Shown here piece by piece: positions 14,373 to 21,387 of a stretch of DNA of 36,001 nucleotides. The stretch's first letter is position 1. The number at the start of each line of letters is the position of its first letter. Both the position numbers and the translations under genes were made by a program. Source of the stretch: Streptomyces ossamyceticus (GTDB lineage Bacteria > Actinomycetota > Actinomycetes > Streptomycetales > Streptomycetaceae); contig NZ_LIQX01000086.1 of NCBI RefSeq assembly GCF_001418475.1, forward strand, positions 1 to 36,001, read 5' to 3'. Under the pieces are notes generated by a model. It was given only the letters and a program-made list of their open reading frames with translations, had not been told where the DNA came from and did not search any database.

Positions 14373-15439
14373 GCGCGGACCTGGCCGTCGTCGGGGGCGG
14401 AATCGTCGGTTCCTTCGTCGCGCACCGGGCAGCGGCGCTGCGCCCTCACTGGCGCACCGTCGTCCTGGAGCGTGACGTTCCGGCACGAGGAGCCACCGCG
14501 TGGTCGGCCGGTGCGGACTTTCCCCTGGCCGCCACAGCGGAGCACAGATCCCTCGTGGAGGAGAGCCGCCGCCTGTACGACGAGTTGCAGGACACTCCCC
14601 CCGGGCTGTTCGTACGTCCGGTCCGGATGGTGTATGTGGTCGCGAGTTCCCGACTCCACGACCTGCGTGCGCGTACCGTCGCGGATCTGACCCCCACCGG
14701 AGCACAAGAGGCGGATCGGATTCGCCGCATGCTGCCCGGCCTGCGGTTCAAGACCGACGAATGCGCGGTGACTCATCGGGGTCGAGGGGCGGTGGTGGCC
14801 GCCCGCGGACTGACCGAGGCCCTGTTGACAGGTGGCGTCCGCAAGGGGTGCACTGCCCTGCAGATCGGGCAGCGTGTCGAGTCGGTGGAGCGGGTCGCGA
14901 ACGGCTATCGACTGACCGCGGGCGCGAACCAGTGGCAGGCCCGCCGTGTGGTGATCGCGGTCGGACCGTGGGAGTTGCCCCGGCCACTCGCCCCCGGCCT
15001 CGAAGCCGCGGTGCCCGAGGCTCGCCGCAAGCGAGTGGCGGCGCTGCACGCGCAGCTGCCGGTTCGGGCCGACGACCCTCTGGTGTACTTCGTCGACGAC
15101 GACCTGTTCGTGCTGCCGCTCTGCGAAGGGCAGGCGTTGGTGAGTTTCCGCCGGAACGTCTGGGACGAAGATCCGGACACACTGGACGGACAGGCGGATG
15201 CCGCCGATCTCGAGGAGGGAGTTCGGGCGCTCGCCGCGCGCAGCAGCCGAGCGGCGGCTGCCGTCGTCGGTGGACGGGCCTTCCAGGACCTGTATACGCC
15301 TGGACGGCTGCCACTGGTCCACACAGTGCCGGACATGCCGGGATTGTCTGCCGTCGTTGGCGGTTCCGGCTCCGGGGTCCGCCTGGCGCCCGCCCTGGCG
15401 GCTCGGGCACTGGACAGCGTGCTGGACTCTGCCGCCTGA
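14369..15439 (+). CDS. FAD-dependent amino-acid oxidase (DAO/glycine-oxidase family)
   Basis: 356-aa flavoprotein: N-terminal dinucleotide motif VVGGGIVGS (7-15), EARRKRVAALHAQLPV and LVYFVDDDLFVLPL in the substrate domain, and the C-terminal FAD signature LSAVVGGSGSGVRLAPALA. In the s56-p1 pathway a DAO-type enzyme cleaves the N6-(carboxymethylamino)lysine adduct oxidatively, releasing hydrazinoacetic acid and a lysine semialdehyde. That is the proposed reaction here. The start overlaps the cupin stop (ATGA). Last gene of the operon; a strong hairpin pair follows. Confidence 0.87.
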   Translation: MSADLAVVGGGIVGSFVAHRAAALRPHWRTVVLERDVPARGATAWSAGADFPLAATAEHRSLVEESRRLYDELQDTPPGLFVRPVRMVYVVASSRLHDLRARTVADLTPTGAQEADRIRRMLPGLRFKTDECAVTHRGRGAVVAARGLTEALLTGGVRKGCTALQIGQRVESVERVANGYRLTAGANQWQARRVVIAVGPWELPRPLAPGLEAAVPEARRKRVAALHAQLPVRADDPLVYFVDDDLFVLPLCEGQALVSFRRNVWDEDPDTLDGQADAADLEEGVRALAARSSRAAAAVVGGRAFQDLYTPGRLPLVHTVPDMPGLSAVVGGSGSGVRLAPALAARALDSVLDSAA

Positions 15440-15456
15440 CCGGCCGTGCACAAGCG

Positions 15457-15525
15457 TCGGCGGGGTTGCGCGGACCGCCGGCGCCTGGAGCCCAGCCGGG
15501 CGCCGGTGGCCCGGAGCCCCGCCGA
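15457..15525 (+). terminator. nested GC-rich hairpins closing the biosynthetic operon
   Basis: Outer perfect stem TCGGCGGGG (15457-15465) / CCCCGCCGA (15517-15525). Inner perfect stem CCGGCGCC (15478-15485) / GGCGCCGG (15499-15506), with an additional CTGG/CCAG pairing inside. It begins 17 bases after the DAO stop. Streptomyces terminators often lack a U tract, so this is a good candidate for the operon end. Confidence 0.65.
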
Positions 15526-15556
15526 TAATCACTCGCGGCACGGCCCAAGATCACCT

Positions 15557-15562
15557 TAGGTT
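15557..15562 (+). promoter_or_regulatory. -10-like TAGGTT, possible leaderless start of the GNAT gene
   Basis: TAGGTT ends six bases before the ATG at 15569, and no purine-rich ribosome site is present. This spacing predicts a transcript starting at or next to the ATG (leaderless), as is common in Streptomyces. No convincing -35 was identified. Confidence 0.35.
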
Positions 15563-15568
15563 GGCCCG

Positions 15569-16102
15569 ATGTCCGAACTGCGAACCGACCGACTCCTGTT
15601 GCGCGCGTGGCGGGAGTCCGATCTCGCCCCCTGGGCGGCCATGAACGCCGATCCCGAGGTACGCGCGTACTTTCCGGAGCTGCTCACGACCGAGCAGAGC
15701 GACGCGTCCGTCGCCCGGTTCCAGGCCGATCTCGACCGGCGGGGCTGGGGATGGTGGGCCGTTGAGGTGCGGGCCACCGGGGAGTTCATCGGGTTCTGCG
15801 GGCTGGATCCGGTGGAGGACGACATGCCGTTCACCGGTGTGGAGGCGGGCTGGCGCCTCACGCGCACGGCGTGGGGGCACGGCTATGCCACGGAAGCGGC
15901 CCGTGCCGTTCTGGACTTCGGCTTCCGGCGTCTCGCCCTCGACGAGATCCTCGCGGTGACAGTGGCCACCAACCTCCGCTCGCAGGCGGTGATGCGCCGC
16001 ATCGGCATGACCCATGACCCGGCCGACGACTTCGACGACCCGAGCGTGCCGGACGGCCCGCTGCGCCACGGTGTGGTCTACCGGATCGGGCGGACAGCGT
16101 GA
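15569..16102 (+). CDS. GNAT acetyltransferase, RimJ/RimL-like
   Basis: 177 aa. Starts MSELRTDRLLLRAWRESDLAPW, the RimJ/RimL N-terminal pattern; the acetyl-CoA-binding region is LTRTAWGHGYATEAARAVLDF (motif A, equivalent to Q/RxxGxG/A), followed by ATNLRSQAVMRRIGM (motif B). Acetylates an amine of a protein or small molecule; target unknown. It lies behind the operon terminator with its own leaderless-type promoter, so it is not part of the same transcript. A beta-lysine antibiotic could be inactivated by such an enzyme, as streptothricin acetyltransferases do, so self-resistance is possible; ordinary housekeeping is equally compatible. Confidence 0.85.
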   Translation: MSELRTDRLLLRAWRESDLAPWAAMNADPEVRAYFPELLTTEQSDASVARFQADLDRRGWGWWAVEVRATGEFIGFCGLDPVEDDMPFTGVEAGWRLTRTAWGHGYATEAARAVLDFGFRRLALDEILAVTVATNLRSQAVMRRIGMTHDPADDFDDPSVPDGPLRHGVVYRIGRTA

Positions 16103-16120
16103 CCGTCGGGCAGCCGACGG
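16103..16120. terminator. hairpin between convergent GNAT and mraY genes
   Basis: CCGTCGG (16103-16109), loop GCAG, CCGACGG (16114-16120): a perfect 7-bp stem directly after the GNAT stop in a convergent gap. An 11-base direct repeat CGATCAGCCGG follows at 16139-16149 and 16163-16173. Confidence 0.5.
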
Positions 16121-16165
16121 GACTTCGCCACCCTCCGCCGATCAGCCGGTAGACCGGTCAGTCGA

Positions 16166-17233
16166 TCAGCCGGCCGCCCAGCCCGTGTAGAAGAGGCCGA
16201 GGCCGACGATCACGCAGATGCCCTGGATGGTCCAGAAGCGCACGACGACCAGGACCTCGGACCAGCCCTTGAGTTCGAAGTGGTGTTGCAGCGGCGCCAT
16301 CCGGAAGACCCGTCGGCCGGTCAGCTTGAACGAACCGACCTGGATGATCACGGACAGGGTGATCAGGACGAAGAGTCCGCCGAGCACCACGAGCAGCAGC
16401 TCGGTGCGGGAGCAGATGGCGAGGCCCGCGAGCGCGCCGCCGAGGGCGAGCGACCCGGTGTCGCCCATGAAGATCTTGGCCGGTGAGGTGTTCCACCACA
16501 GGAACCCGAAGCAGGCGCCCATCAGCGCCGCGGCGACGACGGCCAGGTCGAGCGGATCGCGGACCTCTATGCAGGAGGCGGGGTCCGTGAGTTCCATGGC
16601 GTTGGCGCAGGAGTTCTGGAACTGCCACAGGCCGATGAAGGTGTAGCCGCCGAAGACCATGACGGACGCGCCGGTCGCCAGTCCGTCCAGTCCGTCGGTG
16701 AGGTTCACGCCGTTCGACATGGCGAGGATCATGAACAGTGCCCAGACGACGAACAGGACCGGCCCGATGGTCCAGCCGAAGTCCGTGACGAAGGACAGCT
16801 TGAGCGAGGCGGGCGTCTGGCCCCGCTCGTCCGCGAACCGGATGGCCAGCACGGCGAAGACGATGCCGACGATCAGCTGGCCGGCCATCTTCGCCCCGGC
16901 CCGCAGCCCCAGCGAACGCCGCTTGACGATCTTGATGTAGTCGTCGAGGAAGCCGACGACGCCCATGCCCGCCATCAGGAACAGCACCAGGACACCGGGG
17001 TAGGTGGGGCTCTCTCCGGTGAGGATCTTGGTCAGGGCGTAGGCGACCATGGTGGCCAGGATGAAGGCGATGCCGCCCATGGTGGGGGTGCCGCGCTTGC
17101 TGGCGTGCTCGCGGGGGCCGTCGTCGCGGATGTACTGGCCGTATCCCTTGCGGGCCAGCAGCTTGATCAGCAGGGGTGTGCCGATGAGCGTCAGGAACAG
17201 GCCTATGGCCCCGGCATACAGGATCTGGTTCAT
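16166..17233 (-). CDS. mraY: phospho-N-acetylmuramoyl-pentapeptide transferase (MraY)
   Basis: 355-aa polytopic enzyme with about ten membrane segments. It transfers phospho-MurNAc-pentapeptide from UDP to undecaprenyl phosphate, giving lipid I. All hallmark loops are present: RDDGPREHASKRGTPTMGG, the Asp pair in GFLDDYIKI, NGVNLTDGLDGLATG, FMGDTGSLALGG, and PLQHHFELKGW with the conserved His residues. Length is normal and all motifs are intact, so it should be active. No mur, fts or other dcw genes flank it, so it is probably a second, stand-alone copy. A paralogue could provide tolerance to MraY-directed nucleoside antibiotics or a developmental isoform; both are inference. Confidence 0.95.
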   Translation of the reverse strand: MNQILYAGAIGLFLTLIGTPLLIKLLARKGYGQYIRDDGPREHASKRGTPTMGGIAFILATMVAYALTKILTGESPTYPGVLVLFLMAGMGVVGFLDDYIKIVKRRSLGLRAGAKMAGQLIVGIVFAVLAIRFADERGQTPASLKLSFVTDFGWTIGPVLFVVWALFMILAMSNGVNLTDGLDGLATGASVMVFGGYTFIGLWQFQNSCANAMELTDPASCIEVRDPLDLAVVAAALMGACFGFLWWNTSPAKIFMGDTGSLALGGALAGLAICSRTELLLVVLGGLFVLITLSVIIQVGSFKLTGRRVFRMAPLQHHFELKGWSEVLVVVRFWTIQGICVIVGLGLFYTGWAAG

Positions 17234-17382
17234 GGGTCGGCGGTCTCCCCCTCGGCCTCACTCTGGTTCGGCGACCGCCTCGTCGGACTCGCGGGCTGTC
17301 ACGGACGACACCCTATGCCGACGTTCGATCTTCGCCCGACGGCGGGTAGTTGACCACCGGGGCCGGGCCCCGCAGGCCATCA

Positions 17383-17418
17383 CCACGGGCTGTGCCACGG
17401 GCGGTGCCACGGGCTGTG
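17383..17418. repeat. three 12-bp tandem repeats
   Basis: Units CCACGGGCTGTG (17383), CCACGGGCGGTG (17395) and CCACGGGCTGTG (17407) in tandem, in the 335-bp gap between the divergent mraY and membrane-protein genes. The rest of that gap shows no further gene. The frame continuous with the downstream gene would begin at TTG 17350, which I consider non-coding here. Confidence 0.6.
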
Positions 17419-17568
17419 CCGAGGGTCGGCGACCGCGGACCGGGTCGGCCGACCGATCGGTGTGACCCTCCGTCAGTCGGCGCGACCGCCGCGGCGCGCG
17501 TGATCCACCGTCAGCGCACCGCTGAATCGGCTTGGGACGCCGGTCGTGGAGCTGAGAGACTTCACGCC

Positions 17569-18069
17569 ATGGCCTCGCTCACTCCCGCACGCGCCCTGCT
17601 GATGCTGACCACCGGGCTGACCTGTCTGCTGATGGCGGGCGGCGCCCTCATCGGCGCGCTGCTCGGCGGTGGCCTCGTCGCGCTGGGCGCGGCGGTGTGC
17701 GCGGGCCTCGTGGGCATGGTGGGGTCGCTCATCGTGCGGCGGCGGGCGATGGCGCACTTCGTCGTGGCGCAGCGGCAGGCGGGGCAGCGGGGGTACGCGG
17801 AGGGGATCGCGCACGGGGTCCTCATCCATGTGACCGCGTACGAGGCCGCCGTCTTCCCCCGTACCGGCCCGTTCGGGGTCACCGCCGAGGAGCGTGAGGC
17901 CCGGCGCACGATCGCCTACCGGATGGCCGCTCTGGACGAGGTGCCGCAGCGGGTGCGGCTGGCCGCGGCGGACGCCCTCGCCCTGCTGGACAAGACCGAC
18001 CGGGAGGGCGCCGAGGAGGCGCTGACCCGGCTCGCCACGACCGTGCGCCAGGAGTACACCCGCCCCTGA
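17569..18069 (+). CDS. small membrane protein of unknown function
   Basis: 166 aa. Two N-terminal membrane segments (about residues 8-28 and 32-53: LLMLTTGLTCLLMAGGALIG, then GLVALGAAVCAGLVGMVGSL) are followed by a basic RRRAMAH and a soluble, mostly helical cytoplasmic part (EEREARRTIAYRMAALDEVPQ...). No enzyme motif is seen. I do not recognise the family. Start ATG 17569 is chosen because hydrophobic sequence and coding bias begin there. Confidence 0.75.
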   Translation: MASLTPARALLMLTTGLTCLLMAGGALIGALLGGGLVALGAAVCAGLVGMVGSLIVRRRAMAHFVVAQRQAGQRGYAEGIAHGVLIHVTAYEAAVFPRTGPFGVTAEEREARRTIAYRMAALDEVPQRVRLAAADALALLDKTDREGAEEALTRLATTVRQEYTRP

Positions 18070-18081
18070 CCCGCCCTCCGG

Positions 18082-18168
18082 GGGCATCCGCACGCCGGTC
18101 CCCGACATCCACGCACCGTCAGCGCCATCCGCGCACCGGTCCCCGGCCGGTCCGGCACGCGGATGCCC
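18082..18168. terminator. inverted repeat in convergent gap
   Basis: GGGCATCCGC (18082-18091) pairs perfectly with GCGGATGCCC (18159-18168). The loop contains two diverged copies of a CATCCGC-ACCGGTCCCC-like segment. It lies in the 131-bp gap between the membrane-protein gene and the convergent aldo/keto reductase gene. Confidence 0.4.
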
Positions 18169-18200
18169 GCACCCTGTGTCTCGTCCGGGGGCGGGTGGGC

Positions 18201-19169
18201 TCAGTGGCCGCTGATCGCGCGGGGGGTGTAGGGCCGCTCCAGCTCCTCGATCTCCTTCTCGGTGAGGGTGATGTCGAGGGCGGCCACCGCGTCGTCGAGA
18301 TGGTGGGGCTTGGTCGCGCCGACGATGGGGGCGGTGACGGTGGGCCGGCCCAGCAGCCAGGCGAGGGCGACGCGGGCGCGGGGGACGCCGCGCTCGCCGG
18401 CGATCCGGGTGACCGCGTCGACGATCTCACGGTCGCCCTCCTGGTAGAGGGTCCTGCCGAAGTTGTCGGCCTCCGTGCGTTCGGTGACGGTGCCCCAGTC
18501 GCGGGTGAGACGGCCGCGGGCGAGCGGGCTCCACGGCAGCGTGGCCACGCTCTGGTCCTCGCACAGCGGCAGCATCTCCCGCTCCTCCTCGCGGTAGAGG
18601 AGGTTGTAGTGGTTCTGCATGGACACGAACCGCGTCCAGCCGTGCGTGCGGGCCGTGTACTGCATCTTCGAGAACTGCCACGCGTACATCGAACTCGCCC
18701 CGATGTAGCGGGCCTTACCCGCCTTCACCACGTCGTGCAGGGCCTCCATCGTCTCCTCGACCGGGGTGTTCGGGTCGAAGCGGTGGATCTGGTAGAGGTC
18801 CACGTAGTCGGTGCCGAGGCGGCGCAGACTGTTGTCGATCTCCGTCATGATCGCCTTGCGGGACAGGCCCCAGGCGTTGGGGCCCTGGTGCATGGCGCCG
18901 TTGACCTTGGTGGCGATCACGATCTCGTCGCGCCGCGTGAACTCGGCGAGGGCGCGGCCGACGATCTCCTCGCTGGTGCCGTCGGAGTAGACGTTCGCCG
19001 TGTCGAAGAAGTTGAGCCCGGCGTCCAGGGCCCGACGGATCAGCGGGCGGGACGCCTCCTCGTCCAGCGTCCACTCGTGCGTGCCTCGCCCGGGGAGCCC
19101 GAAACTCATGCATCCCACGCAGATCCGGGACACGTCCAGACCCGTCGAACCGAGCTTCACGTACTCCAT
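18201..19169 (-). CDS. aldo/keto reductase
   Basis: 322-aa (beta/alpha)8 NADPH-dependent oxidoreductase. Catalytic tetrad visible: Asp and Tyr in FFDTANVYSDG, Lys in IVIATKVNG, His in LYQIHRFDPNT. The C-terminal cofactor segment is TVTAPIVGATKPHHLDDA. It resembles the YajO/Tas-like group (AKR11-type) acting on aldehydes or ketones in the cytoplasm; substrate unknown. It lies downstream of the MFS gene on the same strand (52-bp gap) and may be in one transcript with it. Confidence 0.9.
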   Translation of the reverse strand: MEYVKLGSTGLDVSRICVGCMSFGLPGRGTHEWTLDEEASRPLIRRALDAGLNFFDTANVYSDGTSEEIVGRALAEFTRRDEIVIATKVNGAMHQGPNAWGLSRKAIMTEIDNSLRRLGTDYVDLYQIHRFDPNTPVEETMEALHDVVKAGKARYIGASSMYAWQFSKMQYTARTHGWTRFVSMQNHYNLLYREEEREMLPLCEDQSVATLPWSPLARGRLTRDWGTVTERTEADNFGRTLYQEGDREIVDAVTRIAGERGVPRARVALAWLLGRPTVTAPIVGATKPHHLDDAVAALDITLTEKEIEELERPYTPRAISGH

Positions 19170-19220
19170 CGTCAGTACTCCTGCCTGTGGGGTGTGCGCC
19201 TGATGGGCAGCGTACGCAGG

Positions 19221-19243
19221 ATCAGGGGTGTTCCTCCCCTGAT
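19221..19243. terminator. hairpin over the MFS stop codon
   Basis: ATCAGGGG (19221-19228), seven bases, CCCCTGAT (19236-19243): a perfect 8-bp stem that includes the TGA and last codons of the minus-strand MFS gene. It may attenuate transcription into the aldo/keto reductase gene or stabilise the 3' end. Confidence 0.4.
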
Positions 19244-20544
19244 ATCCGGTAGCGCCGCAGGGCCGGGGTGACCGTCGCGAGGAGCAGTACGGCGGCGACG
19301 ACGAGCAGGCCGCCGCCCGCCACGGCCGTACGGGCGCCGAAGGCCGAACCGGCGGTGCCGTGCAGGACGTCGGCGAGGCGAGGGCCGCCGGCCACGACCA
19401 CGGTGAAGACGCCCTGCATGCGGCCGCGCATCTCGTCGGTGGCGGCGGACAGCAGGATCGCGCCGCGGAACACCATGGACACCATGTCCGCGACACCGGC
19501 GGCGACGAGGAACGCCGCGGCGACCCAGAGGCTCGTGCTCAGCCCGAACCCGGTGATGGCCGCGCCCCAGGCCAGGACGGCGAGGACGACCATCAGACCG
19601 TGCCGGGACGAACGGGAGAAGGTGCCGGACGTCAGCCCGCCGAGGACGGCCCCGATCGGGATGGCGGCGAACAGCAGACCGAGGGCCAGACCTTCCCCGT
19701 AGGGGGCGTACGTGGTGTCGGCGAGTTGCGGGAACAGGGCGCGGGGCATGCCGAGGACCATCGCGATGATGTCGGCGAGGAACGACAGCAACAGCACCTT
19801 GTGCAGGGCGATGTAGCGGAAACCGGCGACGACCTCCCGCCAGCCGGCACGCCGCGTGGTGGAGGAGTCCGAGGGCGGCAGTGCGGGCAGCTTGTGGACC
19901 GCCCACAGGGTGACGCACAGGGCGAGGGCGTCGATCAGGTACAGCTCGGCCAGGCCGATCACCGGGATGAGGGCGCCGGCGAGCAACGGGCCGGCCACCA
20001 GGCCGAGTTGCATCACGGTCGAGCCGAGGGCGGCCGCTGCGGCCAGTTCACCGGCGGGAACGAGACGGGCGATGGAGGCGTTGCGGGCGGGTGAGTTGAG
20101 GCCGAAGAACGCCTGCTGGACGGCGAGGAGCACCATCAGCACCCACACCGACGCGAGGCCGGTGACGGCCTGGACCCAGAACAGCACCGACGTGACGGCG
20201 ATCCCGGTGTTGGTGACCAGGAGCAGGGTGCGGCGGTCCACGCTGTCGGCGACGGCGCCGCCCCACAGCGCGAAGATCACCATGGGGAGGAGTCCGGCGA
20301 GGCTCGCGTAGCCCACCCAGGCCGAGGAGCCGGTGATGTCGTAGATCTGCTTGGGCACGGCGACGGCGGTCAGCTGGCTGCCGACCGCCGTGACGACGGT
20401 GGAGGACCACAGACGCCGGTAGGCGGGGCGGCGCAGCGGGCGGGTGTCCATCGCGAAGCGGCGCCAGCCGCCGCGGGGCGCCGCCCCGGAGTCGCCCTCC
20501 GGGGCGGTGTCGTCGCCGGTGCTCTTGGTGGTGTCCACGCGCAT
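19222..20544 (-). CDS. MFS exporter, EntS/MFS_3-like
   Basis: 440-aa, about 12 membrane helices. The N-terminal cytoplasmic tail (about 45 residues) is followed by AYRRLWSSTVVTAVGSQLTAVAVPKQIYDITGSS and GGAVADSVDRRTLLL (motif A equivalent), the pattern of EntS-type exporters of siderophores or drugs. GLNSPARNASIARLVP is a typical loop of this group. Substrate unknown. A duplicated TCGATA element lies just upstream. Confidence 0.88.
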   Translation of the reverse strand: MRVDTTKSTGDDTAPEGDSGAAPRGGWRRFAMDTRPLRRPAYRRLWSSTVVTAVGSQLTAVAVPKQIYDITGSSAWVGYASLAGLLPMVIFALWGGAVADSVDRRTLLLVTNTGIAVTSVLFWVQAVTGLASVWVLMVLLAVQQAFFGLNSPARNASIARLVPAGELAAAAALGSTVMQLGLVAGPLLAGALIPVIGLAELYLIDALALCVTLWAVHKLPALPPSDSSTTRRAGWREVVAGFRYIALHKVLLLSFLADIIAMVLGMPRALFPQLADTTYAPYGEGLALGLLFAAIPIGAVLGGLTSGTFSRSSRHGLMVVLAVLAWGAAITGFGLSTSLWVAAAFLVAAGVADMVSMVFRGAILLSAATDEMRGRMQGVFTVVVAGGPRLADVLHGTAGSAFGARTAVAGGGLLVVAAVLLLATVTPALRRYRISGEEHP

Positions 20545-20549
20545 CCCGT

Positions 20550-20573
20550 TGCTCGATACATCTTTCGATACCG
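20550..20573. promoter_or_regulatory. repeated TCGATA element upstream of the MFS gene
   Basis: On the plus strand, GCTCGATACATCTTTCGATAC contains TCGATAC twice with five bases between. It sits just upstream of the minus-strand MFS start, within the likely promoter. A regulator binding two tandem half-sites is possible. The remainder of the 148-bp gap to the LysE gene shows nothing else. Confidence 0.35.
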
Positions 20574-20692
20574 GGCACTACTATCGCGGAGATCACCACA
20601 GCCGTGACAGCCGGTTCCGCCGATGTCTCACATGCTGTCGGCGCGGCCGCCACGCCCGCCGGTCCCGCTGCCGCTGGGCGCCTCTCCCCCGC

Positions 20693-21310
20693 TCATGCCC
20701 CGACGATCAGCATGCCGCCGAGGACGAGCATGGTGACGGCGACCAGGCCGTCCAGGGCGCGCCATGCCGCGGGGCGGGAGAGGTGGCGGCTGAGCAGTCG
20801 GGCTCCGAACCCGAGGGCGGCGAACCAGCACAGGCTCGCCAGGGCCGCGCCGATGCCGAAGGTCCAGCGCAGGGGGCCGCGGTCGGCGGCGATGGAGCCG
20901 ACCAGGAAGACGGTGTCGAGGTAGACGTGCGGGTTCAGCCAGGTCAGCGCCAGACAGGTGAGGACGGCCCGGCGTACCGAGCCGGCCGTTCCGCTGTCGG
21001 CCCGCAACGCCTCCCCGGCGGGCCTGAGCGCGCGCCGTGCGGCGAGGATGCCGTACACGACGAGGAAGCCGCCGCCGACGAGGGCGACCACGGTGAGGAC
21101 GGCGGGCCAGGCGACGACCACGGCGCCGACCCCGGCGACGCCGAGCGCGATCAGCACCGCGTCGGACAGGGCACAGATCGCCACGACCGGGAGCACCGCG
21201 TCCCGGTGCAGTCCTTGGCGCAGGACGAAGGCGTTCTGGGCGCCGATGGCGACGATGAGGGAGAGTCCGGTGCCGAATCCGGCGCTGAGGGCGGAGATTT
21301 CGCTGATCAC
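20693..21310 (-). CDS. LysE/ArgO-family amino-acid exporter
   Basis: 205-aa membrane protein with five to six helices. It starts with GTG: (M)ISEISALSAGFGTGLSLIVAIGAQNAFVLRQGL, the signature N-terminus of LysE/ArgO (GxxxGxxLIxxIGAQNAFVLRQG), and contains LALTWLNPHVYLDT, the conserved NPxxYLD motif. It exports lysine and/or arginine driven by proton motive force. Divergent from a LysG/ArgP-type LysR gene with a 77-bp gap, the classical arrangement in which the regulator activates the exporter when basic amino acids accumulate. Confidence 0.92.
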   Translation of the reverse strand: MISEISALSAGFGTGLSLIVAIGAQNAFVLRQGLHRDAVLPVVAICALSDAVLIALGVAGVGAVVVAWPAVLTVVALVGGGFLVVYGILAARRALRPAGEALRADSGTAGSVRRAVLTCLALTWLNPHVYLDTVFLVGSIAADRGPLRWTFGIGAALASLCWFAALGFGARLLSRHLSRPAAWRALDGLVAVTMLVLGGMLIVGA

Positions 21311-21387
21311 AGGGTCGACGCTAGGAAACCCGGAGCCATTCGTACAGCTAAGGATTCTTACGTACCATTAGCCCTCGTGATGTACTC
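21311..21387. promoter_or_regulatory. shared lysE/lysG promoter-operator region
   Basis: 77-bp divergent gap, notably more AT-rich than its surroundings (TAAGGATTCTTACGTACCATTAG at its centre, which includes the near-palindrome AAGGATTCTT). The LysR-type protein would be expected to bind here, as LysG/ArgP does at lysE/argO promoters. Confidence 0.4.
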
